DNA of 64,000 bases, from NCBI GenBank assembly GCA_003246625.1, contig QJZR01000014.1, positions 161,860-225,859 of the forward strand, in the 5' to 3' direction. Under the pieces are notes generated by a model. The model searched no databases, was not told the DNA's origin, and saw only the letters and a program-made list of their open reading frames with translations. This document shows, piece after piece, positions 1 to 9,875 of this stretch. This DNA comes from Alphaproteobacteria bacterium. GTDB taxonomy: Bacteria; Pseudomonadota; Alphaproteobacteria; Rhodospirillales; Rhodospirillaceae. A program made the translations under genes and the position numbers. Each line of letters starts with the position of its first letter. Positions within the stretch are counted from its first letter, which is position 1.

Positions 1-210
1 GAGGCGAAGATCAACTCCGGCGACCCGGTGTCGATCGCCGAGGTGGTGCGCGACCTGCATCGCAACGCCCGCAACGCCGAGCAGTCCTACAGCGAGCGTC
101 AGATCTACGAGCAGGCGCTGGAGCGCTTGGCGCACGAGGTGGCGGCGGTCGAGAAGATCGGCCACGACGAAGCCACCCGCCGTCTGGAGACCCTGCTCGA
201 AGCCGCCTGA
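1..210 (+). CDS. CarD-family transcriptional regulator (C-terminal part)
   Basis: Only the last 69 residues lie in the window; the 5' end is upstream of position 1. The visible part is helical and carries the segment SIAEVVRDLHRN followed by SYSERQIYEQALERLAHEV, which I recognise as the C-terminal helical DNA-contacting domain of CarD/CdnL-type proteins. CarD proteins bind the RNA polymerase beta subunit through an N-terminal Tudor-like domain (not visible here) and stabilise open promoter complexes, especially at rRNA promoters. The gene ends at TGA 208-210 and is followed by a strong hairpin terminator. The family call rests on this tail alone but the tail is distinctive. Confidence 0.85.
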   Translation, partial: EAKINSGDPVSIAEVVRDLHRNARNAEQSYSERQIYEQALERLAHEVAAVEKIGHDEATRRLETLLEAA

Positions 211-238
211 GCCGCAACTCTTGCGCAGCCTTTCTTGA

Positions 239-275
239 AAACCCCCGCGACACGCGTTGTCGCGGGGGTTTTTGC
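239..275 (+). terminator. Rho-independent terminator after carD
   Basis: A stem with arms ACCCCCGCGACA and TGTCGCGGGGGT (about 241-252 and 259-270, with a short loop) runs directly into a T tract at 269-273. It sits 30 bases after the carD stop and separates it from the next gene. Confidence 0.85.
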
Positions 276-318
276 AGTGTAAAACCTGTGGGGTGAAGCG
301 AAAAAAGAGAAGGGTTGA

Positions 319-1119
319 ATGGCGCAGCCGGAAGTCTGGCGTACTTTCGAACAGCCGGGGCGGACCTGGGTGGTGGGCGCGGTTCATGGGGAATCGGACC
401 GTCTGCGCCAGGTCCATGATCAGATTTCCCGGCAGTTCCGGCTCGGCGACCGCCTGATCTATGCCGGCGATTTGATGGGCTATGGCTCCGACGTGGTCGG
501 GGCGCTCAACGAACTGCTGCTGTTCCGCCGCGCCCTGATGGCGCGTTTCGACGCCGAAAGCGACGACATCGTCATCCTGCGCGGCGCGCAGGAGGAAATG
601 TGGCGCAAGTTGCTGCAACTGCACTTCGCCCCCGACCCCGCCGACGTTCTGGAATGGATGCTGTCCCGTGGGCTGAAGGCCAGCCTGGACGCCTATGGCC
701 TGTCGGCGCAGGCCGCCCTGGACGCGGCGCGCGACGGCCGCGCCAGCCTGTCGCGCTGGACCGGCCACGCCGCCGACGCGATCGACGCCCACGACGGCCA
801 TCGCCCGTTGATGGCCCGCCTGCTGCACGCGGCGGTGGTCGCCGACGGCTCGCTTTTGGTGGTCAACGCCGGGTTCGAGCGTGGCGTCGGCCTGGACAAG
901 CAGCTCGATTCCTTCTGGTGGGGCGGCGCGGATTTCGAGACCCTGACCCCCGAGGCCACCGGCTATCGTCTGGTGGTGCGCGGCGCCACCCACGGCGCGC
1001 CGGGGGTGCGTTTCGGCCGCCACGTGGTCACCCTGGACGGCGGTTCGGGGCGTGGCGGCTCGGTGTGCGCCGCCCTCTTCGGGCCGGAAGGCAACACCGT
1101 GCAGGTGGTCGAGGCCTAG
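319..1119 (+). CDS. Metallophosphoesterase-like protein with degenerate active site
   Basis: A 266-residue protein resembling the PPP/calcineurin-like metallophosphoesterase fold. Three motifs in the right order and spacing recall the family: VVGAVHGE (18-25, canonical GDxHG), AGDLMGYG (49-56, canonical GDxVDRG) and LRGAQEE (87-93, canonical RGNHE). The first metal-binding Asp is Ala21, and the Asn-His pair of the third motif is Ala-Gln, so ordinary dinuclear metal catalysis looks impossible. It may be a pseudo-enzyme with a binding or regulatory role. The start ATG has GAAGGG five bases upstream. The stop overlaps the end of the convergent transporter gene by four bases. It lies directly behind carD but beyond its terminator. 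Confidence 0.6.
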   Translation: MAQPEVWRTFEQPGRTWVVGAVHGESDRLRQVHDQISRQFRLGDRLIYAGDLMGYGSDVVGALNELLLFRRALMARFDAESDDIVILRGAQEEMWRKLLQLHFAPDPADVLEWMLSRGLKASLDAYGLSAQAALDAARDGRASLSRWTGHAADAIDAHDGHRPLMARLLHAAVVADGSLLVVNAGFERGVGLDKQLDSFWWGGADFETLTPEATGYRLVVRGATHGAPGVRFGRHVVTLDGGSGRGGSVCAALFGPEGNTVQVVEA

Positions 1120-2072
1120 GCCGGAACCCCGGCCGCCTTCGGCCGGAAATGCAGGGCATAGCGCAACGCGACATAGCCCACCACCGCGCTGGCCACCAGC
1201 AGTTCCACGCTTCCCCATTGCCGCAGCGCCGCCACGGTGCCCGGGTTGGCGCCGTTCGCCGCCAGGAAGGCCGCCGCCTTGAAGCTGGCGGAGGCGGCGA
1301 TCACCACCGGAAAGGTGAAGGCGGCGTAGGCCGGCGAGAACGGCAGGCGCAACAGATCCCAGAAAGCCAGATAGACCACCACCGCCATCAGGATGCCGAG
1401 GCCGAGCAGCACTACCGTCAGCACCGGGTCGGGCGTCGCCGCGAAGGACAGGTATCCGGCCAGGCAGAGGTTGGGCGGCGCCGCCAGGATGGCGATGGTC
1501 GGGCGGGCGGCCAGCGGTACCGCCTCGCGGAAGATCAGGCGATAGAGCATCAGGGGCAGCATCACCGCGTAGGAGAGGATGCCGAACCACAGGATGCCCT
1601 GGGCCAGATCGTGGAAGGCCGGGCCAGGGACGGTCAGCACCGCCACCACCGGGCCGATCGGCGGCACGAACCAGCTGGGCACCATGTGGGCGAGGCGCGG
1701 TTCGCGCGCGCGGTGCAGGGCGAAGGCGAACAGGAAACCGGCGTGCGCCGCCACCGCGGTCAGCCACAGGGCGGTGCCCAGGGCGGGGGAAACCCGCGCC
1801 AGGCTGGCGCTGATCAGCATGCTTGCCATCGCCAGGGTGGGAACCACCGAACCGACCACCGGGTGCGACAGCTCCACCATCAGGGTGCGGGGGGCGGCGG
1901 CGAACTTCAGCACCAGCAGCAGGGCGATCGCCCCCGCCAGCGCCGCGCCGCAGGCCTGGATCAGCCCGCCCGAGGGAACCTGCGATTCCCACAGCACGCC
2001 CAGGCTGGCGATGCCCAGCGCCAGGCCGCCGATCGGGGTGGGGACGGCGTTCAGGCGGGATTGCAGCGGCAT
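1116..2072 (-). CDS. TDT-family (TehA/Ssu1-like) membrane transporter
   Basis: A 318-residue, almost wholly hydrophobic protein with about ten predicted membrane segments. The pattern (an early PTPIGGLALGIASLG segment and repeated short loops with Pro) fits the telluride-resistance/dicarboxylate transporter family, whose members include the TehA anion-channel fold, malate permeases and sulfite exporters. The start at 2072 is chosen because AAGGAG lies seven bases upstream on the minus strand; the reading frame stays open further upstream without a site. It is divergent from a LysR regulator starting at 2168, the usual arrangement for a regulated exporter. The substrate cannot be read from sequence; sulfite or another small anion is an inference. 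Confidence 0.7.
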   Translation of the reverse strand: MPLQSRLNAVPTPIGGLALGIASLGVLWESQVPSGGLIQACGAALAGAIALLLVLKFAAAPRTLMVELSHPVVGSVVPTLAMASMLISASLARVSPALGTALWLTAVAAHAGFLFAFALHRAREPRLAHMVPSWFVPPIGPVVAVLTVPGPAFHDLAQGILWFGILSYAVMLPLMLYRLIFREAVPLAARPTIAILAAPPNLCLAGYLSFAATPDPVLTVVLLGLGILMAVVVYLAFWDLLRLPFSPAYAAFTFPVVIAASASFKAAAFLAANGANPGTVAALRQWGSVELLVASAVVGYVALRYALHFRPKAAGVPA

Positions 2073-2167
2073 GACGGCTCCTTCGCGGATGGGAAACGGT
2101 CCGCGGACCCTAGTGCATTGCATATGGAAATTGAAACGAAACATCTTCAACGGTATGTTCGGAAAAT

Positions 2168-3061
2168 ATGAACATATCGGCGATCACATTCCGGCAGCTT
2201 CGGGTTTTCGACGCGGTGGCGCGGCACGGTTCGCTGACCCGCGCCGCGGCGGCGCTGTTCCTCAGCAAGGCGGCGCTTTCGGTGGCGCTGCGCGATCTGG
2301 AGGCGCAGTTGGGCGGGCCGTTGTTCGACCGGATCGGCAACCGGCTGATCCTCAACGCCTGCGGCGCGCAGTTGCGGCCGATGGCCGACGACATGCTGCA
2401 ACGGCTGGCGGCGATGGAACGTCTGTTCAAGGGCGAGACCCTGGGCGGGCGGCTGCGCATCGGCGCCAGCGTCACCATCGGCAACCATCTTTTGCCGCCG
2501 CTGCTGGCGGCGTTCATGGCGCAAGTGGAGATGCCGCGCCCGGAAATCGCCGTCGCCAACACCGCGCGGCTGTGCCGCATGATCGAGGGGTTCGAGATCG
2601 ACGCCGCCTTCGTCGAGGGCGGCGTGCACGGGGCGCCGCTCGACGTCGAGCCGTTGTGGCGGGACCGTCTGCTGGTGGTCGCCGCGCCCGGCGATGCGCT
2701 GGCCGACGGACGGCGGCGGACGGCGGCCGAGCTTTCCGGCCGTACCTGGGTGCTGCGCGAGGCGGAATCCGGCACCCGCGAGCAGTTCGCCCTGCGCCTG
2801 GAACCGGAACTGAAATCCTGGACCCTGGGGTTGGAGTTCGGCAGCAACGAGGCGATCGTCAACGCGGTGGCGGCGGGGATCGGCCTGGGCTTCCTGTCCG
2901 AACACGCCTTGGCCGACGCCCTGGCGGCGGGGCGGGTGGCGCCCGTCCGCTTGACGGCGCGCCACGACCGCAGTCTCGACCTGGTGACCGCGCCGGGGAA
3001 ATATCAAAGCCCGCTGTTGCGCCGCTTCCTGGATTTCTGCCGGACGTGGTCGCCGGGCTAA
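2168..3061 (+). CDS. LysR-family transcriptional regulator
   Basis: A 297-residue regulator with an N-terminal winged helix-turn-helix (residues about 6-65, FRQLRVFDAVARHGSLTRAA with ALRDLEAQLGGPLFDR) and a LysR substrate-binding domain from about 90 onward containing LRIGASVTIGNHLLPPLL and AGIGLGFLSE. The N-terminal style resembles the CysB/YeiE-like branch that binds small anions. It is transcribed away from the TDT transporter with about 95 bases between the starts, so it most likely controls that gene and itself. Its stop overlaps by four bases the end of the convergent transaldolase gene. Confidence 0.88.
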   Translation: MNISAITFRQLRVFDAVARHGSLTRAAAALFLSKAALSVALRDLEAQLGGPLFDRIGNRLILNACGAQLRPMADDMLQRLAAMERLFKGETLGGRLRIGASVTIGNHLLPPLLAAFMAQVEMPRPEIAVANTARLCRMIEGFEIDAAFVEGGVHGAPLDVEPLWRDRLLVVAAPGDALADGRRRTAAELSGRTWVLREAESGTREQFALRLEPELKSWTLGLEFGSNEAIVNAVAAGIGLGFLSEHALADALAAGRVAPVRLTARHDRSLDLVTAPGKYQSPLLRRFLDFCRTWSPG

Positions 3062-3780
3062 AGGCGCATCTGGAAGTTCGACGCGGCGATGTCGCGGGCG
3101 AACGCCTGCACCCCTTCCAGGGAATAGGCGGTCAGGTCCTTGCCCAGCATCGGCAGCTTGTCCAGGACGTCCGGCGGCACGGTGATGATGTGGCAGCCGA
3201 TTTCGTCCGCCTGCACCAGATGCAGCAGGCCGCGCGTGCTGGCCCAGATCAGCCGCGCCTTGGGATTGGGGGCGAGGATGGCCAGCGCTTCCTTCATGAT
3301 CGGCAGGGGGTCGACGCCGGTGTCGGCGACGCGCCCGGCGAAGACCGAGACGATCGACGGGGTGTCCGGCGACAGGCAGGCGGCGACCGCGCGCACCTGT
3401 TCGACGGTGAAGAGCACGGTGACGTTGACCTGCACCCCGGCGGCGGCCAGGCGCTTGATCACCGGGCCGGTGAATTCGCCCTTGGCGTTGGTCACCGGAA
3501 TTTTGACGTTGACGTTCTTGCCCCAGGTGGCGATGACGCGGGCCTGCGCCTCCATTTCGTCCAGGTCGTCGGAAATCACCTCGACCGCGACCTCGTGGTT
3601 CGGCACCGCGGCCAGGATCTTGCGCGCGTAGTCCTCGTAGTCGGCGGCGCCCGCCTTGCGCATCAGGCTGGGATTGGTGGTGAAGCCGGCGATCTGCGGA
3701 ACCTTGGCGAATTTCTGGATGCTGGCGAAATCGGCGGAGTCGACGAAGAGTTTGACCTTAAGCGAGTCGAGGGATTTCAT
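3058..3780 (-). CDS. Transaldolase / fructose-6-phosphate aldolase-type enzyme
   Basis: A 240-residue class I aldolase of the small transaldolase (TalC/FSA/MipB) type, catalysing dihydroxyacetone transfer between sugar phosphates in the pentose phosphate network or fructose-6-phosphate cleavage. LFVDSAD (11-17) and GFTTNPSLM (32-40) form the first strands. Lys93 in NVKIPVTN is the expected Schiff-base lysine, and VSVFAGRVADTG is the later active-site loop. The length matches the small subfamily rather than the roughly 320-residue TalB type. ATG at 3780 begins the conserved sequence; the ribosome site is weak. Which of the two activities it has cannot be decided by eye. Confidence 0.85.
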   Translation of the reverse strand: MKSLDSLKVKLFVDSADFASIQKFAKVPQIAGFTTNPSLMRKAGAADYEDYARKILAAVPNHEVAVEVISDDLDEMEAQARVIATWGKNVNVKIPVTNAKGEFTGPVIKRLAAAGVQVNVTVLFTVEQVRAVAACLSPDTPSIVSVFAGRVADTGVDPLPIMKEALAILAPNPKARLIWASTRGLLHLVQADEIGCHIITVPPDVLDKLPMLGKDLTAYSLEGVQAFARDIAASNFQMRL

Positions 3781-3808
3781 CGGGCGGATTCCATGGGTGT
3801 GAACGGGC

Positions 3809-3831
3809 GCGCCGTCCCATTGGGACGGCGC
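3809..3831. other. Perfect hairpin between small ORF and transaldolase gene
   Basis: Arms GCGCCGTCCC (3809-3818) and GGGACGGCGC (3822-3831) with a three-base loop form a perfect ten-pair stem in the 88-base gap between the 59-residue gene and the transaldolase start. No T tract follows on the minus strand, so it is not a standard terminator. It could be an attenuator or an RNA-stability element. Confidence 0.5.
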
Positions 3832-3868
3832 GGCAAAGTATAAACCGGATACCCGGGGGAGTTCCAGG

Positions 3869-4048
3869 TTAAGCGGCGAGACGCCGTTGCGCGTTGGCCA
3901 CCACCGCCTTGAGGGCGTCGAGGTCGATGCCGTCGCGGTGCAGGATCGCTTGCAGGATCGGGTCGCCATAGAGCTCGTCCAGGGGCGGTTCGCACGAACC
4001 GGCGAAAATGGCGGGGTCGAGGCGGAGAGTCGGCGGTTGGTTCGACAT
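3869..4048 (-). CDS. Small conserved-looking protein of unknown function (59 aa)
   Basis: A 59-residue acidic protein starting at 4048 with a textbook AAGGAGG site eight bases upstream; the open frame extends further but without a ribosome site. No signal peptide or membrane segment is visible. Its motif order is LRLDPAIFAGSCEPPLDELY, then GDPILQAILHRDGIDLDAL, and a short Arg/Ala-rich end. The balanced composition and strong ribosome site argue that it is a real gene and not a GC-driven open frame. It lies just upstream of the transaldolase gene on the same strand. I do not recognise a family and infer no function. Confidence 0.6.
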   Translation of the reverse strand: MSNQPPTLRLDPAIFAGSCEPPLDELYGDPILQAILHRDGIDLDALKAVVANAQRRLAA

Positions 4049-4190
4049 TGCGGCCTCCTTCAGGGGGGGACGTGCGGGCGTTGGGCCTCTGCGGTTACCC
4101 TGTATCATCTGGGGGCGGCTGGCCGTGATGTCCATCACGGTTCCGGTGCATTTCACGTAACGCCAATAAAACCCATGGTTTTTTGTCATG

Positions 4191-4224
4191 AAAAAACGCG
4201 GCGGAGGGGGCTGCCTCCGCCGCG
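4191..4224 (-). terminator. Rho-independent terminator of acnA
   Basis: Arms CGCGGCGGAGG (4197-4207) and CCTCCGCCGCG (4214-4224) form a perfect stem. Read on the minus strand it is followed by six T (4196-4191). It sits 20 bases after the aconitase stop. Confidence 0.9.
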
Positions 4225-4244
4225 CTTCGTAAGCGGTTACGTGG

Positions 4245-6923
<2,679 letters not shown>

Positions 6924-7090
6924 GAAGTATCCTCCGATCTTCGTTTCGGGTTGGAATGCGCGATGACAGGACGTGCGAAACACCGGGGACCCCCGGTGGC
7001 GAGTGGCGACTCCGATCGGCACGTCGGATCGGTCTAGATTTAACCCTTCCACCGGCAAGGACAAGAACCTGTCGGCGGCGGCGGGCAAAA

Positions 7091-7270
7091 AACCAGGCCG
7101 GGCTCTGCCCGGACCCGCAAAGGGGCTTGGCCCCTTTGATCCCATAACGTGTTTTCGCCGCGTCAGCGGCAATCGACCTTCACGCCGCGTGACGGTTTTA
7201 TCGCGCTGCGCGCAAGAACCTTAAGGAATGGGAGGCGCGGAGGGGCCTAGCCCCTCCGCAAGGTTTTTCA
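7091..7270 (+). repeat. Modular intergenic repeat, copy A
   Basis: This fills most of the 344-base gap between acnA and the YeeE pair. Three blocks can be seen: M1 (7091-7144) with two stem-loops, arms CCGGGC/GCCCGG and AAAGGGG/CCCCTTT; M2 (about 7152-7225), which contains CACGCCGCGTG and TCGCGCTGCGCGC; and M3 (about 7229-7270) with arms GGAGGGGC/GCCCCTCC, running into the end of the YeeE gene. The same three blocks recur at 50729-50908, with M2 in the opposite relative orientation, and M1 alone recurs at 39490-39540. The rest of the gap (6924-7090) shows no gene. Confidence 0.75.
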
Positions 7271-7843
7271 CTTCTCCGGCAGGCCGTCGAAATCGGCGCC
7301 GAGGTCGGCTTGCCAGGGGCGGGCCTTTTCCAGCGCCACCATCCCGGCGACCAGCGCCGCGGCGAGGGCCAGGGCCACCGCCCAGAACGGCAGGCCGATC
7401 AGCTTGTCCAGGGTCAGCTTGCCCGGCCCGCCCGAGATCAGGGGCTTGAGCGCCGGTTCGGCGTAGCCGAAGGAAATCGCCCCGGCCAGGCCGCCCGCCA
7501 GGGCGAACCAGGCGTCGCGGTAGCCGACGCCCACCTGCGCGAGAAGGGTGCCCGGGCAGGCCCCGGCAAGGACGATGCCGACGCCGAGCAACACGCCGCC
7601 CACCGCGTCGGCGACGTATTCCGTGCCCTTGGGGTGCAGCTTCACCCCCCAGATGCCGTTGAGGGCGGCGAGGACGATCAGGCCGGTGGCGGTGGCGGCC
7701 AGGAACATCTTCAGCATGGTGAAGGTGCGGAACTGCATCTGGCCGACGATCACGCCGGGCTCGAAGACGCGGCCCTTTTCCAGCGCGAAGCCGAACGCCG
7801 CGCCCATCACCAAGCCAAGAACGATCATGCGATAGGTTTCCAT
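7268..7843 (-). CDS. YeeE/YedE-family membrane protein (sulfur transport), second of pair
   Basis: A 191-residue protein with about four to five membrane helices of the YeeE/YedE (DUF395, sulf_transp) family. The conserved half-motif GIVLAGACPGTLLAQVG carries the single pore-lining Cys typical of the family; members import thiosulfate-like or related sulfur species. Many members are single long proteins; here the two halves are separate genes (this one and 7856-8431), each with one conserved Cys motif. It starts 12 bases after the stop of its partner, so the two are co-transcribed and probably act together. Confidence 0.82.
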   Translation of the reverse strand: METYRMIVLGLVMGAAFGFALEKGRVFEPGVIVGQMQFRTFTMLKMFLAATATGLIVLAALNGIWGVKLHPKGTEYVADAVGGVLLGVGIVLAGACPGTLLAQVGVGYRDAWFALAGGLAGAISFGYAEPALKPLISGGPGKLTLDKLIGLPFWAVALALAAALVAGMVALEKARPWQADLGADFDGLPEK

Positions 7844-7855
7844 GGCGGCGGCTCC

Positions 7856-8431
7856 TTAAACCTTACGGAAGAAAAGGGCGGTGACGATGCCGCCGGCGAA
7901 CATCGCGGCGACCGCGATCGACGATCCGACCGCCAACTGGGCGAGGCCCGAGATGCCGTGGCCGCTGGTGCAGCCGCCCGCGATGCGCGCGCCGAACAGC
8001 AGCACGAAACCACCGACGAAGGCCATCGCGGCGCGGGCGGGGAAGCCCTTAACCCCCGCCGCCTTTGCCCAGACCGGCGACATCGCGCCGCGCAGCGAGC
8101 CCGAGGCCTTCGCCGAAAGGAAGGCGCCGAGGGCGATGCCGACGACCAGGGCGACCTGCCACCAGTTCTTGCCGCCCGCCGCGTGCTTGGCGAAATAGGC
8201 GATGTTCATCGCGCTTTCGTCGAACAGGGCGGCGATGTGGCCGCCGACGGTGACGAACGACGACGAGGCGCCGAGCGCGGTGTTGACCAGCAGGAAGGCG
8301 GGAATCTGCAACAGGCCGATCAGGATGCCCGCGGCATAGGGCGACCACGCCTGACGCCGCAGCAGAGAACGGCTTTTGCGCCAGGGGCAGTGCGGCGACA
8401 GGCCGTTTTCGTCATAGGTGGGTTCGGACAT
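7856..8431 (-). CDS. YeeE/YedE-family membrane protein, first of pair
   Basis: A 191-residue membrane protein, first gene of the two-gene operon. A charged N-terminal stretch (CPWRKSRSLLRRQAWSPY) precedes about four helices. The signature GARIAGGCTSGHGISGLAQL carries the family cysteine. Split YeeE pairs of this kind (sometimes called PmpA/PmpB) often accompany sulfide or persulfide detoxification genes and are controlled by ArsR-type repressors; no such partner is beside it here. A promoter with an AT-rich direct repeat lies immediately upstream (8456-8498). Confidence 0.83.
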   Translation of the reverse strand: MSEPTYDENGLSPHCPWRKSRSLLRRQAWSPYAAGILIGLLQIPAFLLVNTALGASSSFVTVGGHIAALFDESAMNIAYFAKHAAGGKNWWQVALVVGIALGAFLSAKASGSLRGAMSPVWAKAAGVKGFPARAAMAFVGGFVLLFGARIAGGCTSGHGISGLAQLAVGSSIAVAAMFAGGIVTALFFRKV

Positions 8432-8455
8432 GGGGATGTCTCTCCGTTTCAGGGG

Positions 8456-8498
8456 TATCTAATATAAGCAATATCTAATATTAATGCCGCCACGTCAA
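8456..8498 (-). promoter_or_regulatory. Promoter with AT-rich direct-repeat operator for the YeeE pair
   Basis: On the minus strand TTGACG (8498-8493) is separated by exactly 17 bases from GATATT (8475-8470), a good sigma-70 promoter. The ten-base sequence TATCTAAT AT occurs twice in direct orientation on the plus strand (8456-8465 and 8472-8481), 16 bases apart, covering the -10 region and the likely start site. Such an AT-rich block in this GC-rich context is most simply a repressor operator; the repressor is not in the window. Confidence 0.6.
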
Positions 8499-8553
8499 GG
8501 GGGGAGGTTCCGGCGCGGCGAATTCGGATGTAAAACCGGCGGGTTCGGGTATC

Positions 8554-9210
8554 ATGCGGAATATGCACGAGAATCCGTTTTCCGCGCCGCTGACGTCCGG
8601 TTTCTTCCCGCTGATTCTGCGGGGAGTGGGGTATGCGCGCGGCGAGGCGGCGGTGCTGGGCGGCGTCGACATGGTGGTCGAGGCGGGCAGCCTGTCGATC
8701 CTGCGCGGCGCCAACGGCGCGGGCAAGACGACGCTTTTGCGCCTGTTGGCCGGACTGGTGCGCCCGGCGGCGGGGGCGGCGGCCTGGGCCGACGGCGCGC
8801 GGCCCGCCCGGGTGCCGGAACGCGCCATCCTGATCGGCCATCAGGATGCCTTGAAGTCCGCCTTGACGGTGGCCGAGAACCTGGATTTCTGGAGCGGCTT
8901 TTCCGGCCTGGCGGAGACTCCCTGGCCGCGCGGCAGCGACCCGTTTTCGGTGTGGGCGCACGCCGACGTGCCGGTGCGGGCGCTGTCCGCCGGGCAAAGG
9001 CGCCGCGCCGCGCTGACCCGGCTGGCGTTTTCCTCGGCGCCCTTGTGGCTGCTCGACGAGCCGACCACCGCGCTCGACGCGGCGGCGCGGCGGATCGTTT
9101 GGGAACTGGTTGCGGCGCATCGGCGGCGCGGCGGCGCGGTGGTGGTGGCGATGCACGGCGAGACGACGCCCGAGGGGGCCGCCGAACTCACCCTGGGAGG
9201 CGGCGGATGA
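8554..9210 (+). CDS. ccmA: Heme exporter ATP-binding protein CcmA
   Basis: A 218-residue ABC ATPase that powers the CcmABCD step releasing holo-CcmE in system I cytochrome c maturation, on the cytoplasmic face of the membrane. The Walker A is GANGAGKTT, the signature LSAGQRRRAAL (a variant of LSGGQ, as usual in CcmA) and the Walker B LWLLDEPTTALD. It is the first gene of an operon in which each stop overlaps the next start. Two Met are close together at the N-terminus (residues 1 and 4), so the exact start could be three residues later. Confidence 0.93.
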   Translation: MRNMHENPFSAPLTSGFFPLILRGVGYARGEAAVLGGVDMVVEAGSLSILRGANGAGKTTLLRLLAGLVRPAAGAAAWADGARPARVPERAILIGHQDALKSALTVAENLDFWSGFSGLAETPWPRGSDPFSVWAHADVPVRALSAGQRRRAALTRLAFSSAPLWLLDEPTTALDAAARRIVWELVAAHRRRGGAVVVAMHGETTPEGAAELTLGGGG

Positions 9211-9872
9211 ACGCGTTCCTGTCGGTGCTCGGCCGCGACCTGCGCCTGGCCTGCCGCGACGGCGCGGGGGCCTGGATGGTGCTGGGGTTCTTCGCCGTCG
9301 GCGTCGCGGTGTTTCCGCTGGGCATCGGGCCGGAGCCGCAGGTGCTGGCCCGCGTCGCCCCCGGCGTGCTGTGGGCGATGGCGCTGCTTTCCGCGATGCT
9401 GTCCTTCGACGCGCTGTTCGAGGACGATTTCCGCGACGGCAGCCTGGAGCCGATGCTGACCGGCGCCCTGGCGCCGGAGACCCTGGTCCTGGCCAAGGCC
9501 CTGTCGCACTGGCTGGTGACCGGCCTGCCGTTGTGCCTGGCGGCGCCGTTGCTGGGCTTCCTGTTGCATCTGCCGCACGCGGCGATGCCGGTGCTGTTCG
9601 TCTCGCTGCTGCTCGGCACCCCGGCGCTGTCGCTGTTGGGGACGCTGGGTGCGGCGTTGGCCCTGGGGGCGCGGCGCGCCACCGTGCTGTTGGCCCTGAT
9701 GGTGCTGCCGCTGGCCGCGCCGGTGCTGATTTTCGGCGCGGGGGCGGTGGATTTGGCGGTCGCGGGGTTGGCGCCGGGGTCGCCGCTTCTCATCTTGGGG
9801 GGCATGGCGCTGGCGTTGCTGGCGGTGTGTCCGGTGGCCGCTGCGGCGGCGTTGCGGCAGGCGGTGGAGTAG
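9207..9872 (+). CDS. ccmB: Heme exporter membrane protein CcmB
   Basis: A 221-residue integral membrane protein with six predicted helices, the permease partner of CcmA. The N-terminal FLSVLGRDLRLACRDG and the segment LEPMLTGALAPETLVLAKAL are typical of CcmB. Its ATG overlaps the ccmA stop (ATGA at 9207-9210), indicating translational coupling. The length is normal for the family. Confidence 0.93.
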   Translation: MNAFLSVLGRDLRLACRDGAGAWMVLGFFAVGVAVFPLGIGPEPQVLARVAPGVLWAMALLSAMLSFDALFEDDFRDGSLEPMLTGALAPETLVLAKALSHWLVTGLPLCLAAPLLGFLLHLPHAAMPVLFVSLLLGTPALSLLGTLGAALALGARRATVLLALMVLPLAAPVLIFGAGAVDLAVAGLAPGSPLLILGGMALALLAVCPVAAAAALRQAVE

Positions 9873-9875
9873 GAC

